Assembly: GCA_964602515.1 (NCBI GenBank)
Contig: CAZRRJ010000002.1
Location: 434,001-498,000 of the forward strand
Reading direction: 5' to 3'
Length of the DNA stretch: 64,000 nt
Source: Carboxylicivirga sp964602515
GTDB lineage: Bacteria; Bacteroidota; Bacteroidia; Bacteroidales; Marinilabiliaceae
The first letter of the stretch is position 1. Each line of letters starts with the position of its first letter. The notes beneath the pieces are model-generated. The model saw only the letters and a list, made by a program, of their open reading frames with translations, did not search any database and was not told the DNA's origin. Of this stretch, positions 41,210-54,023 are shown piece after piece. The position numbers and the translations under genes are program-made.

Positions 41210-43014
41210 AAAAGCTAAAAAAGAACTACGAACAAAGTTACGGACATTGGCTTAAGATAGAGCAGAAATTAAAGCAACGTTACATTCTTGTTGCGTGGGT
41301 AAGGTTAGTTTGTTTTGTAGGTGCTTTTGCTATCCCTTTTGGTTTAACTCCGGCATGGTCATTTCCTTTCTTTATTATTTTTAGTATCCTTTTTATTGGC
41401 TTTTTAGGTTTTGTATGGTATGCCAACCATATACAGTATGAGCGCAATTACACTCGTCATAGAATTAATCTTTTGGCTAAAGAGTTACGTTGTATTAATA
41501 ACGAATGGACTGCTGAACCTGATGGCGAAGAGCTTATAATGCCGGATCATGAATATGCGCATGACTTGGATTTGTTCGGTAAGGGATCATTATTTCAATA
41601 CATTAACCGAACTTCAACCAATGGTGGCTATCTAAGGCTATCTATTAAGTTAAATAGTATCTCGTTTTCAGCAGGTGATATCAAAGAAAAACAAGCTGCA
41701 ATTCGTGAATTAGCCGGGTTAAATGAATACCGGCAACGCTACTATGCCCTTGGAGCCTTTATTGATGAAGGCAATAAAAAGAATAGAAGGGTTGATTTGA
41801 GTTGTAAGCCCGACTTAAGTTTTATCTCTAAGGTAACGCGGGTTCTTATGGTCTCTTTTCTTGTGTTACTAATCACTTCTATAATTATGGTATCACTGGG
41901 ACTTTGGTCATCTTTATTAATTGGGTATTTGTTTTTTGCCGGTCTTTTTATTTCCGGCTCAAAATTACGCAAGGTTAATAAAGTACACTCTGAAGTTGCC
42001 TCTTTGGGTAATTACCTTAATTGTTATGCCAGTCTAATTCAGCATGTTGAAGAAACGGATTTCTCATCAAGCTACCTTAATGGGGTAAAGGGTGCATTAC
42101 AGTCTGAAGGTAAATTGGCCAGCCAGGTAATGGCTCAATTGGCAGGAAATATAAAGTTATTTGATCAGCGCCTTAATATGATTATGGGTGTTGTTTTAAA
42201 TGGATTTTTTCTGTGGGATTTAATTGTTTGTATGCGTTTACAGATCTGGTATGCTAAGTATGGAGACCAACTAAAGAATTGGCTGGAGGCCTTGCATGAA
42301 CTGGAAGCCATGAATAGTTTAGCTACATTCTCATATAACCACCCTACTTATGTTTTTCCTGAAATTGCAAACGATATTGTGCTGAAGGCAGAGGAGTTGG
42401 GGCATCCGCTTATTCCTGAATCGGAGCGGGTAAGTAATGCCTTTCATATTACCCGGGAGCGGCGAATATGTGTGGTAACAGGCGCTAATATGGCTGGTAA
42501 AAGTACCTTTTTGCGTACGGTGGGAGTAGCCCTTGTTTTAGCAGGCAACGGATGTGTAGTGGCTGCCAGGAGTTTTACTTATAAACCCATGTTATTTATT
42601 ACTAATATGCGTGCTGTAGATAACCTACTCAAGCATGAGTCTTACTTTTTTGCCGAATTAAGTCGCTTAAAAATGATCGTTGATCGCTTAAAGGAGTCTG
42701 GAGAATTATTTTTTATCCTGGATGAGATACTGAAAGGCACCAATTCGCTTGATAAAACACAAGGGTCATTAGCTTTAATTAAGCAGTTACTTGAATTAAA
42801 CGGATGTGGTTTGGTTGCAACCCATGATTTAGAATTAGGGCAGCTTGCTGAAATTTCAGCAGGAAGAGTTTTCAACAATTGTTTTGAGGTGTCTCATAAT
42901 GCGAATGGACTGGACTTTGATTACAAGCTTAGAGATGGCGTTACACAAAGTCATAACGCCTCTTTTTTAATGGTGAAAATGGGTCTTATTCCAGAAGAAA
43001 ATATGCGCGTATAA
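41179..43014 (+). CDS. Membrane-anchored MutS-family ATPase
   Basis: This 611-residue protein has a C-terminal MutS ATPase: Walker A TGANMAGKST at 434-443, Walker B region FILDEILKGTNSLDKTQG, and the H-loop LVATHDLELGQLAE. The N-terminal half lacks the mismatch-recognition domain. It instead has hydrophobic pairs at about 37-57/61-80 and 222-242/244-262 that look like two TM hairpins, with a charged helical region between. Family members annotated MutS-related occur in Bacteroidota, but their role is unknown. It overlaps obg by 31 bp, so translation is coupled. A membrane-linked DNA or nucleotide-dependent function is inferred; classical mismatch repair is unlikely. Confidence 0.82.
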   Translation: MDTINGSQSVEKLKKNYEQSYGHWLKIEQKLKQRYILVAWVRLVCFVGAFAIPFGLTPAWSFPFFIIFSILFIGFLGFVWYANHIQYERNYTRHRINLLAKELRCINNEWTAEPDGEELIMPDHEYAHDLDLFGKGSLFQYINRTSTNGGYLRLSIKLNSISFSAGDIKEKQAAIRELAGLNEYRQRYYALGAFIDEGNKKNRRVDLSCKPDLSFISKVTRVLMVSFLVLLITSIIMVSLGLWSSLLIGYLFFAGLFISGSKLRKVNKVHSEVASLGNYLNCYASLIQHVEETDFSSSYLNGVKGALQSEGKLASQVMAQLAGNIKLFDQRLNMIMGVVLNGFFLWDLIVCMRLQIWYAKYGDQLKNWLEALHELEAMNSLATFSYNHPTYVFPEIANDIVLKAEELGHPLIPESERVSNAFHITRERRICVVTGANMAGKSTFLRTVGVALVLAGNGCVVAARSFTYKPMLFITNMRAVDNLLKHESYFFAELSRLKMIVDRLKESGELFFILDEILKGTNSLDKTQGSLALIKQLLELNGCGLVATHDLELGQLAEISAGRVFNNCFEVSHNANGLDFDYKLRDGVTQSHNASFLMVKMGLIPEENMRV

Positions 43015-43071
43015 GCCCCTGTTCAATAAAGATTGTTAATAAAGAAATTACCAAACATTTCTTGATTTAGT

Positions 43072-43079
43072 TATATTTG
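43072..43079 (+). promoter_or_regulatory. Possible -7 box upstream of parE
   Basis: TATATTTG fits TAnnTTTG and lies 50 bp before the parE ATG. No -33 element at the right spacing was recognised. Confidence 0.35.
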
Positions 43080-43128
43080 AACGGTTTTCATGAGAGTGAA
43101 GACTTTTATTTTTCCAATTAATTAGTTG

Positions 43129-44997
43129 ATGTTGAGTATGCAGAGTAGTCAAAATGCACAGAACTATTCCGAGGATGCTATCCGTACTTTAGACTGGAAA
43201 GAGCACATTCGGCGACGCCCTGGTATGTATATTGGTAAATTAGGCGATGGTACATTTGCCGATGATGGAATTTATGTGTTACTGAAAGAAGTAATGGATA
43301 ATTCCATTGATGAATATATGATGGGTAATGGAAAAAAAATTGAAGTTACTGTTGAAGAGGGACGTGTTACAGTTCGTGATTATGGCCGGGGTATTCCACT
43401 TGGAAAAGTGATTGATGTTGCTTCAAAGATGAATACCGGTGCCAAATACGATTCCAAAGCTTTTAAGAAATCTGTAGGACTAAATGGGGTTGGTATTAAG
43501 GCGGTAAATGCTTTAAGTACAGAGTTTAATGTGCAGGCTTATCGTGAGGGAGAAACCAAACGTGTTGATTTTTCAAGGGGTGAGGTAATTACTGACTATG
43601 ACTTAACTTCAACAAATGAGAAGAATGGTACGTTTATCGAATTTGCTCCTGATTCTGCAATTTTTGAAAACTTTCGCTATAGAGAAGAATATATTGAAAC
43701 ACTCCTTCGAAATTATACATACCTGAATAAGGGTTTATCCATTGTATTTAATGGGAAAGTGTTTCAAAGTAAAAATGGTTTACTTGACCTGCTGAATGAA
43801 AATATGGAGTCGGAAGGTCTGTATCCAATTATACACCTTGAAGGCGAAGACCTTGAAATTGCTATTACGCATGGAAATCAATATGGTGAAGAGTATTATA
43901 CCTTTGTTAACGGACAACACACTACGCAGGGAGGAACGCACTTAATAGCTTTTCGTGAAGCCTTTGTAAAGACTATTCGTGAATTTTATAATAAGAATTT
44001 TGATGTATCGGATATTCGGAGTGGAGTAATTGCAGCTGTAAGTATTAAAGTAGAAGAGCCGGTATTTGAGTCGCAGACGAAAACTAAATTAGGGTCTAAA
44101 GATATTGGTCCCAACGGACCTTCTGTACGTAATTTTATACTCGATTTTATTAAAGAGCACCTTGATAACTTTTTACATAAAAACTCAGAATGTGCAGAAG
44201 CATTAAATCGTAAGATTCTGGACTCAGAGAGAGAGCGTAAGGCTATTTCAGGAATTAAAAAGTTGGCACGTGAGCGTGCTAAAAAGGTTAGTTTACACAA
44301 TAAAAAATTACGAGACTGCCGTATTCATTATACAGATATTAAGAACGATGAAAATGGTGAGAGTTCCATATTTATTACCGAGGGAGATTCAGCAAGTGGG
44401 TCTATTACCAAAGCACGTAATGTCAATTCACAAGCTGTTTTTAGCCTGAAAGGTAAACCCTTGAACAGTTATGGCTTATCGCGTAAGGTCGTTTATGAAA
44501 ATGAAGAATTTAACTTGCTACAGGCTGCCCTTAATATTGAAGACGGATTGGATACATTGCGCTATAATCATGTTATAATTGCTACCGATGCTGATGTGGA
44601 CGGTATGCACATACGCTTATTGTTGCTTACCTTCTTCTTGCAGTTTTTTCCTGAATTGGTAAAGAACGGGCATGTTTATATTCTTCAAACACCACTATTC
44701 CGGGTACGTAATAAGAAAAAAACATTTTATTGCTATTCTGATGAGGAGAAACACTCGGCCATTAAAAAATGTGGTGCGAAACCGGAGATTACTCGATTTA
44801 AAGGACTTGGTGAGATTTCACCGGATGAGTTTAAGCACTTTATTGGCAAAGATATACGCCTTGAGCCTGTACGTATGAAAAAAGACGTAACGGTGAAAGA
44901 GATACTTGAATTTTATATGGGTAAGAACACGCCCAACAGACAAAACTTTATCATCGATAACCTGGTGATAGAAGAAGACCTGGTTAATCAAGACTAA
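43129..44997 (+). CDS. parE: DNA topoisomerase IV subunit B
   Basis: The start is taken at ATG 43129 (MLSMQSSQNAQNYSED); another ATG lies at 43138 and a TTG just upstream. The 622-residue protein has the GHKL ATPase (RRRPGMYIGKLGDG, MDNSIDEYMMG, GVGIKAVNALS), the transducer domain, and the TOPRIM domain (ITEGDSASGSITKARN and IATDADVDGMHIRLLL). It unlinks daughter chromosomes with ParC, which is encoded 14 bp downstream. It is shorter than GyrB, as expected for ParE. Confidence 0.94.
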   Translation: MLSMQSSQNAQNYSEDAIRTLDWKEHIRRRPGMYIGKLGDGTFADDGIYVLLKEVMDNSIDEYMMGNGKKIEVTVEEGRVTVRDYGRGIPLGKVIDVASKMNTGAKYDSKAFKKSVGLNGVGIKAVNALSTEFNVQAYREGETKRVDFSRGEVITDYDLTSTNEKNGTFIEFAPDSAIFENFRYREEYIETLLRNYTYLNKGLSIVFNGKVFQSKNGLLDLLNENMESEGLYPIIHLEGEDLEIAITHGNQYGEEYYTFVNGQHTTQGGTHLIAFREAFVKTIREFYNKNFDVSDIRSGVIAAVSIKVEEPVFESQTKTKLGSKDIGPNGPSVRNFILDFIKEHLDNFLHKNSECAEALNRKILDSERERKAISGIKKLARERAKKVSLHNKKLRDCRIHYTDIKNDENGESSIFITEGDSASGSITKARNVNSQAVFSLKGKPLNSYGLSRKVVYENEEFNLLQAALNIEDGLDTLRYNHVIIATDADVDGMHIRLLLLTFFLQFFPELVKNGHVYILQTPLFRVRNKKKTFYCYSDEEKHSAIKKCGAKPEITRFKGLGEISPDEFKHFIGKDIRLEPVRMKKDVTVKEILEFYMGKNTPNRQNFIIDNLVIEEDLVNQD

Positions 44998-45011
44998 ATT
45001 GTTTACGCATA

Positions 45012-47657
<2,646 letters not shown>

Positions 47658-47660
47658 CTG

Positions 47661-48188
47661 ATGGAAATAAAACGCATTTTTCTTATTGGATTTATGGGGA
47701 GTGGCAAAACGACTCTTGGCAAGTGTCTTAAGTCTGAAATGGGATGGGAGTTTCTTGATTTGGATGAATATTTCGAAACAGTTCATAAAACAACTATAAA
47801 GCAATACTTTTCTGATTATGGAGAAGAGGCTTTTCGTAATGCTGAGCAGAAAATGCTTAAGGAAGTGCTTACGAAAGAGAAAGTAATTGTTGCAACAGGA
47901 GGAGGTACGCCATGTTATTTTGATAATATGGAGCAAATGAACTCTAATGGGCTTAGTATTTACATTAAACTTTCGGTTAATACTTTAACTGAGCGTTTGG
48001 AAGGAACCCACCAGGTTAGGCCGTTGGTAATGGGCAAATCAGGTGAGGAGTTAAAACGATATATTACGGATAAGCTGGCAGAACGCGAGCTGTTCTATAA
48101 CAGAGCCAGGGTGGTTGTAGATGCCGAGGTGGTAGGAGTTGATGGTTTTAAGCGTATTATTGAGGCATCAGGTGTTGTAATTGAATAA
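47661..48188 (+). CDS. aroK: Shikimate kinase
   Basis: This 175-residue kinase phosphorylates shikimate in chorismate synthesis. The P-loop GFMGSGKTT lies at 10-18, the shikimate-binding DLDEYFE at about 34-40, ATGGGTPCY near 79-87, and the adenine-lid region THQVRPLVMG near 114-123. It starts 3 bp after the parC stop codon and is co-transcribed with topoisomerase IV. Confidence 0.95.
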   Translation: MEIKRIFLIGFMGSGKTTLGKCLKSEMGWEFLDLDEYFETVHKTTIKQYFSDYGEEAFRNAEQKMLKEVLTKEKVIVATGGGTPCYFDNMEQMNSNGLSIYIKLSVNTLTERLEGTHQVRPLVMGKSGEELKRYITDKLAERELFYNRARVVVDAEVVGVDGFKRIIEASGVVIE

Positions 48189-48434
48189 ATCCTGGTATTT
48201 TAAGGTGTAAAGCGGTTGCACAAGACCAGGAGTTTTAATATATGGTCGTTAGAATTGTTCATTATAAGTACTCTCATCGTTGCACATTTTATTTGTAATA
48301 AATCTAAAGAAGTAGGCTTATACTTCAATTTGTTTGACTTTACAGATTTGCTACAGATTTCAGTTTTATTTTTGGTAAATAAGTTACAAATGTGGCTTAT
48401 ATCAATAAATGAACAAGTAATTCTGAATTGATCT
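48189..48434 (+). promoter_or_regulatory. Intergenic region with weak hairpin and hemA -7 box
   Basis: A weak hairpin (TCCTGGT near 48191 with ACCAGGA near 48224) may end the parE-parC-aroK transcript. TATTTTTG at 48367-48374 is a plausible -7 box for the heme operon, 61 bp before the hemA ATG. Confidence 0.4.
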
Positions 48435-49703
48435 ATGGTTGGTTTAATTGGCATCAGTCATCAAACAGCACTACTAAAAGTACGCGAGCAACTTGTTATT
48501 ACCAGGGAGGAAATAACGGGTTTGTACGAGTACCTTAATCAACAATGTGAAGTTGAAGGTATTATGGCATTAAGCACTTGTAATCGTACAGAATTATATT
48601 TTGAAGCGAACAGTGCCAATATTAAAAATCAGGATCATTTTGTTGAGAATGTTACAAATGCGTATATCGCATATTTCAAAAAGACAGATAGCATAAAGGA
48701 ATATTTGTATACATATGTTGGATTAGACTGTGCGCGTCATTTGTTTCGTGTTGCTACAGGACTTGATTCACTTATTTTAGGCGAATATCAGATTGTATCG
48801 CAACTAAAAGAGGCCTTTTCTTGGGTTGACAATACAGCGATGGTAGGGCCTGAAATAACACGGATGATTCATAAAGCTTTTGAGGCAGGTAAGCAAGTTC
48901 GAACTAAAACATCGCTTAATAAAGGTGCAGTATCGGTAAGCTCAGCGGCTGTTGAGTTAGCTGGTAAAAAGCTGAGTGGTTTTCCGCATGTTAAGGCATT
49001 GACGGTTGGTGCTGGTGAAACTGGTACCATTGTCGCTTTAAATTTTTCTAAAAAAGGGTGTATAGATAACTGGATTACAAATCGTACCACAGGAAAGGCA
49101 GAGCAATTGGCAGATCGTGTGCAGGGTATTGTTCTTCCTTTTGACTCATATACAGATCAGCTTACCAAGGCTGATGTGGTTACCTACGCAACCGGGTCGG
49201 CTCGTATTTTGCTTACCAAAGAAATGGTGGAAGATGCGATGAGTAAAAGGCAATATAAACCATTAATGGTGCTTGATTTATGTAACCCCAGGAATGTAGA
49301 TCCCGAAGTGGCCAATATTGAAGGTGTTAGTTTATATGACCTTGATCATTTAGAAGAGGTTGTAAAATCTAATTTTGAGAAAAGGAAAGGGAAATTAAGC
49401 GAAGCCGAAGAAATTATTAACGAAGTATTAGCTGAATTTGATGATTGGTTAAATACACGCCGAATGAGTTCAGCCATTAGTTCTATCGCATCAATATTTA
49501 AAGAGGTAAATTCAAAAGAAGCTCAGAACTATAAGAAAGTAAAAGATGATGTTGATGCATCGCAAAAAATAACGGAATACGGTGAGCACCTGAGTGCAAA
49601 ATTCACGCGAATGATTATTAAGCAGATGAAGACGGTCACGAATGAAGGTAGGGACACTGAAAAGGTTAAATTACTCGAAGATTTTTTTAACTTTAGCTCT
49701 TAA
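48435..49703 (+). CDS. hemA: Glutamyl-tRNA reductase
   Basis: This 422-residue NADPH enzyme makes glutamate-1-semialdehyde from glutamyl-tRNA, the first committed step of the C5 heme pathway. The nucleophile is Cys49 in ALSTCNRTELY; LILGEYQIVSQLKEAF is the family signature near 114-129, and the NADPH fold carries LTVGAGETG near 190-198. The C-terminal dimerisation helix is present. It heads the heme gene cluster, and feedback control by heme is usual for the family. Confidence 0.96.
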   Translation: MVGLIGISHQTALLKVREQLVITREEITGLYEYLNQQCEVEGIMALSTCNRTELYFEANSANIKNQDHFVENVTNAYIAYFKKTDSIKEYLYTYVGLDCARHLFRVATGLDSLILGEYQIVSQLKEAFSWVDNTAMVGPEITRMIHKAFEAGKQVRTKTSLNKGAVSVSSAAVELAGKKLSGFPHVKALTVGAGETGTIVALNFSKKGCIDNWITNRTTGKAEQLADRVQGIVLPFDSYTDQLTKADVVTYATGSARILLTKEMVEDAMSKRQYKPLMVLDLCNPRNVDPEVANIEGVSLYDLDHLEEVVKSNFEKRKGKLSEAEEIINEVLAEFDDWLNTRRMSSAISSIASIFKEVNSKEAQNYKKVKDDVDASQKITEYGEHLSAKFTRMIIKQMKTVTNEGRDTEKVKLLEDFFNFSS

Positions 49704-49844
49704 CAAATAATACAGATGTTCAACATCTGTATTTTAGGTTATGAAGGCGTCTGTATATGAAACGCCTGCGGAAATTGTTTTATCGAACAGAGAATTAATT
49801 TTCGGGGAGTTCTATGTGTAGCAACAAGGAATAAAATATAACAC

Positions 49845-50780
49845 ATGAATAAATCCACTATTCGTATAGGAACAAGAGGTAGTAAACTGGCTTTATATCA
49901 GGCTAACCTGGTAAAAGATAAACTTACCAAAGCATTTCCCGGTCGTGCCTTTGAAATCGTTATTATTTCTACTAAAGGAGATAAAATACTTGACGTAGCA
50001 TTATCTAAGATTGGCGATAAAGGATTATTTACAAAAGAGCTGGAGTATGCCCTTTTTGATAACGAGGTGGATATGTGCGTTCATAGCTTAAAGGATTTAC
50101 CAACAGTGTTTCCTGAAGGTGCACAGTTGGGAGCAATTTTAAAACGAGCCGAGTATAAAGATGCCTGGGTGAGTAAAAACGGATTGGCTCTTAAGGACAT
50201 GAATGAAACACACAAAGTAGCAACGTCCAGTTTACGCCGGAAAGCTCAGGTACATCGTTTAAATCCGAAGGTACAGGTTGTTGATATTCGTGGAAACGTG
50301 GATACACGCTTGAAAAAGATGGCTGAAGGACATTGTGATGCTATGGTTATGGCAGGAGCAGGCCTGATTAGATTAGGATACGATGCGCATATAACGGCAT
50401 TATTTGAACCCGATTACTTCGTTTCAGCGTGCGGACAAGGCGCAATTGCAATTGAGATACGTGAGAATGATACAGAGATAGAGGCGTTTGTTAAAGCATT
50501 GCATTGTGAGGAAAGCTATTTACAGATTACAGCTGAGCGAAGTTTTTTAAATGAGTTAGAAGGAGGTTGTCAAATTCCTATTGGGGCATATGCAAGTATT
50601 ACAAATGATGAATTATGTGTTTTGGGTTTGGTAGCTATGCCTGATGGTACCAAAGAGTTAAGGGCAGAAGCCAGAGGTAAAGCTTGTGAAGCTGAATTGA
50701 TAGGCAGACAGCTAGCACAGCAAATAAGAAAGCAAGGAGGGGAGCTTATTCTTGATAAAGTAAGAGATATAAATACATAA
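49845..50780 (+). CDS. hemC: Porphobilinogen deaminase (hydroxymethylbilane synthase)
   Basis: This 311-residue enzyme polymerises four porphobilinogens into hydroxymethylbilane. It shows RIGTRGSKLALYQA at 7-20, VHSLKDLPT at 79-87, and the dipyrromethane-cofactor attachment Cys242 in GGCQIPIGAY. The stop codon lies 5 bp before the hemD start. A 141-bp gap separates it from hemA. Confidence 0.96.
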   Translation: MNKSTIRIGTRGSKLALYQANLVKDKLTKAFPGRAFEIVIISTKGDKILDVALSKIGDKGLFTKELEYALFDNEVDMCVHSLKDLPTVFPEGAQLGAILKRAEYKDAWVSKNGLALKDMNETHKVATSSLRRKAQVHRLNPKVQVVDIRGNVDTRLKKMAEGHCDAMVMAGAGLIRLGYDAHITALFEPDYFVSACGQGAIAIEIRENDTEIEAFVKALHCEESYLQITAERSFLNELEGGCQIPIGAYASITNDELCVLGLVAMPDGTKELRAEARGKACEAELIGRQLAQQIRKQGGELILDKVRDINT

Positions 50781-50785
50781 TAATT

Positions 50786-51538
50786 ATGGATCCTCATTTG
50801 CGACAAACAGCCGTTATATTAACGCACCCAATGGGAAAGGATGATTTACTGTATACTGGTTTGGTACGTGAAGGAATTGAAGTTATTTGTGATCCGATGA
50901 TTGACACAGAGCAGGTTAAGCTCGATGATGAATGTCGACAGCATTTATTCCGGAGTCGTCGGATAATATTTACCAGTAAACGAGGAGTAGAATATTTTTT
51001 TCAGCAGATTAAGCCGGCTGATGTATTAGATAAAAGCTTTATTTGTATTGGAAAGAAAACAGCCCAGGTACTGGAAAGGCATGGTCTGAAACCCTGGTGG
51101 GTATCTTGTGGCCGAACAGCTTCAGATTTGGTGACAGAGCTGCAGCAAGCGCATATTAAGCCCAATGAAAGTTGGGTTGGCATGCTTGGTGAATTAGCCG
51201 AGAATACTTTAGCCGACGGATTAAAAGACGTATGCGATTACAAGCGATACAATGTGTACCGTACCATTATAACTTCAGAACAAAACGAAACAACTGAAAC
51301 GTTGTTAAAGACAAAAAAACCAATGTTGGTTGTGTGTACAAGTCCGTCATGTTTTAATGGTTTTATGGCTTTATATGGCGACCTGTTGCATGAGAATATT
51401 GGTTTTGCATCAATTGGACCGGCAACAACAAAGGTTATGAAAAATAAAGATATTACGCCTGTAGTGGTTGCTCGTTTATCAACATATGAAAGCCTTTGGC
51501 AAGAAATAAGAATACAATTAGAACCTCAATATCGTTAA
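50786..51538 (+). CDS. hemD: Uroporphyrinogen-III synthase
   Basis: This 250-residue protein is the fast-diverging HemD: two alpha/beta lobes with RIIFTSKRGVEYFF, FICIGKKTAQVLERHG and TSPSCFNGFMALYGD followed by SIGPATTKVMK. It cyclises hydroxymethylbilane with inversion of ring D. Identification rests on these weak motifs and on its place directly between hemC and hemB. Confidence 0.9.
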   Translation: MDPHLRQTAVILTHPMGKDDLLYTGLVREGIEVICDPMIDTEQVKLDDECRQHLFRSRRIIFTSKRGVEYFFQQIKPADVLDKSFICIGKKTAQVLERHGLKPWWVSCGRTASDLVTELQQAHIKPNESWVGMLGELAENTLADGLKDVCDYKRYNVYRTIITSEQNETTETLLKTKKPMLVVCTSPSCFNGFMALYGDLLHENIGFASIGPATTKVMKNKDITPVVVARLSTYESLWQEIRIQLEPQYR

Positions 51539-51555
51539 TTTAAAATACTATAATT

Positions 51556-52536
51556 ATGGCATTCCCCGAAACTCGCTTAAGGCGCTTAAGATATAATAAG
51601 ATACTACGTCATATGGTAACCGAAAATCATCTTAGAGTTGATGATCTGGTATATCCATTGTTTGTCTGTCCGGGTACAGGTGTTAAAAATCCCATTAGCT
51701 CTATGCCGGGCAACTATCAAATGTCGGTTGATGTATTAGTGGAAGAATGTAAGCTTGCCGTATCAAAAGGCGTAAAAAGCGTTTTATTATTTGGAATTCC
51801 GGAGCATAAAGATGAGCACGGGCATGTGGCTTGTCAGAGTGATGGAATTGTTCAAAAGGCCATTCGTGCTATTAAAGCAGAAATTAGCGATATAATGATT
51901 GTAGCAGATGTATGTAACTGTGAATATACTACTCATGGGCACTGTGGAACCATTATTGATAATGATGTGGATAATGACAGTACTTTAAAAACCCTGGCTG
52001 ATCAGTCCGTTTCTTTGGCTGAAGCAGGAGCAGATGTTATTGCGCCAAGTGATATGATGGACGGGCGTGTGTTACGTATACGTGAAGCATTGGATTTAGC
52101 TGGTTTTGAGAAAATACCAATTATGTCATATGCAGCGAAATACTCTTCTGGGTTTTACGGACCTTTCCGTGAGGCTGCGGAAAGTGCACCACAATTTGGA
52201 GACCGCAGTACTTACCAAATGAATCCGGCTAATAGTGATGAGGCGATGCGTGAGATTGCTGCTGATATTGAAGAGGGAGCTGATATTGTGATGGTGAAGC
52301 CGGCATTAAGCTATCTTGATATTATTTATCGAACCAAGAATGAATTTGAAATGCCAACAGCCGCTTATAATGTGAGTGGAGAATTTAGTATGGTGAAAGC
52401 AGCCGGTGCTAATGACTGGATTGATGAAAAGCGTGTAATGATGGAAGTGTTGTTATCTATTAAAAGGGCTGGAGCTGATATTATTATCACTTACCATGCT
52501 TTAGAAGCTGCTGATATTTTAAATGCACAGAAATAA
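51556..52536 (+). CDS. hemB: Delta-aminolevulinic acid dehydratase (porphobilinogen synthase)
   Basis: This 326-residue enzyme condenses two aminolevulinates. It has the zinc-type metal site with Cys120, Cys122 and Cys130 (ADVCNCEYTTHGHCG), and the Schiff-base lysines in YAAKYSSGFYGPFREA and IVMVKPALSYLD. It lies 17 bp after hemD. Confidence 0.97.
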   Translation: MAFPETRLRRLRYNKILRHMVTENHLRVDDLVYPLFVCPGTGVKNPISSMPGNYQMSVDVLVEECKLAVSKGVKSVLLFGIPEHKDEHGHVACQSDGIVQKAIRAIKAEISDIMIVADVCNCEYTTHGHCGTIIDNDVDNDSTLKTLADQSVSLAEAGADVIAPSDMMDGRVLRIREALDLAGFEKIPIMSYAAKYSSGFYGPFREAAESAPQFGDRSTYQMNPANSDEAMREIAADIEEGADIVMVKPALSYLDIIYRTKNEFEMPTAAYNVSGEFSMVKAAGANDWIDEKRVMMEVLLSIKRAGADIIITYHALEAADILNAQK

Positions 52537-52644
52537 AGAAAAGTGCTGTTAGCTTTCAAGATTTAATAGTTATTTACATTATTTAATTACCGGCATCATG
52601 TAAATCAACCTGATAGTGATGCCTTTAATCTTAACATTTTAATA

Positions 52645-53937
52645 ATGAACAATGATAATTGCAAAATAGCTTTCCGAGATGCTCAGGAAGTCATTCCGGG
52701 AGGTGTTAATTCTCCAGTACGTGCATTTAAAAGTGTAGGTATCGATCCCATATTTGTGAAGAAAGCTAAGGGAACAACCATTTGGGATATTGATAATAAC
52801 GAGTACACTGATTTTGTTGCTTCATGGGGGCCACTTATTTTGGGCCATGCTAATGATGATGTATTGGAAGCTTTGGCTAAAGCGGCAGCCAATGGTACAA
52901 GTTACGGGGCGCCAACCCTTATAGAAACCGAGATGGCAGAGCAGATTGTAAAAATGGTTCCATCAATAGAAAAGGTGCGAATGGTAAATTCAGGTACAGA
53001 GGCTACCATGAGTGCTATTCGTTTGGCTCGTGGCTATACAAACCGTGAGTTAATTATCAAATTTGCAGGTTGTTATCATGGTCATGGCGATAGCTTTTTG
53101 ATCAAGGCAGGATCAGGAGCCATTACGCTTGGTTTGCCCGATAGTCCTGGAGTAACGAAGAGTACAGCGAAAGATACTTTAACAGCAGATTATAATAACC
53201 TGGAGTCAGTACAGAAATTATTTAACGAGAATAAGGATCGGATTGCAGCTGTAATTGTTGAGCCTGTGGCCGGTAATATGGGTGTTGTGCCACCTGCTAA
53301 AGGTTTTTTAGAAGGACTGAGGAAAATGACCAAGGATAATGGAGCTTTATTAATATTTGATGAAGTTATTACAGGTTTTAGATTGGCCAAAGGAGGAGCG
53401 CAGGAATACTTTGGTGTAATGCCTGACTTAACCACACTTGGTAAAATTATTGGTGGAGGTTTACCTGTAGGAGCATACGGTGGTCGTAAAGAAATTATGG
53501 ATATGTTGGCGCCAATTGGTCCGGTTTACCAGGCAGGAACACTATCAGGTAATCCATTAGCTATGGCAGCAGGATTAACAGCACTTAAAAAATTGGATGA
53601 AACGCCTGATGCCTACCAGGATCTTGAAAAGAAAGCTGCTTTTGTTGAAGCAGGTTTTCGTTTAAATGCAAAGGAATTAGGGCTTAATGTGGTGCTTAAT
53701 CGTGTAGGTTCGATGATGACAGCTTTTTTTACCGATGCAGAACAAGTCAGTTCTTTTGATGAAGCTATGACTTCTGATACAGCAAAGTATGCAACATATT
53801 TTAAAAAGGCAGTAGAAAATGGTTTGTATATTGCACCCTCCCAGTTTGAGTGTTTATTCATCTCAATGGCACATACTGAGAAAGACCTTGAAAAATTAAT
53901 TAAAGGGAATCGTAAAGCTTTAGAAGCTATTATATAA
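52645..53937 (+). CDS. hemL: Glutamate-1-semialdehyde 2,1-aminomutase
   Basis: This 430-residue PLP enzyme makes 5-aminolevulinate. Motifs are GGVNSPVRAFKSVG, YHGHGDSFLIKAGSGA near 143-158, LIFDEVITGFR, and TLGKIIGGGLPVGAYGG, whose Lys binds PLP. Although it is the second enzyme of the route, its gene follows hemB. A 108-bp gap separates them and may contain a secondary promoter. Confidence 0.97.
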   Translation: MNNDNCKIAFRDAQEVIPGGVNSPVRAFKSVGIDPIFVKKAKGTTIWDIDNNEYTDFVASWGPLILGHANDDVLEALAKAAANGTSYGAPTLIETEMAEQIVKMVPSIEKVRMVNSGTEATMSAIRLARGYTNRELIIKFAGCYHGHGDSFLIKAGSGAITLGLPDSPGVTKSTAKDTLTADYNNLESVQKLFNENKDRIAAVIVEPVAGNMGVVPPAKGFLEGLRKMTKDNGALLIFDEVITGFRLAKGGAQEYFGVMPDLTTLGKIIGGGLPVGAYGGRKEIMDMLAPIGPVYQAGTLSGNPLAMAAGLTALKKLDETPDAYQDLEKKAAFVEAGFRLNAKELGLNVVLNRVGSMMTAFFTDAEQVSSFDEAMTSDTAKYATYFKKAVENGLYIAPSQFECLFISMAHTEKDLEKLIKGNRKALEAII

Positions 53938-54023
53938 GACATAAGAGATAGACAGGCAGTAGGTTATTTAGCAAGCTGTAAATCGTCTTGATACTTAAGT
54001 CTAACATCTTGATACTATTTAAA

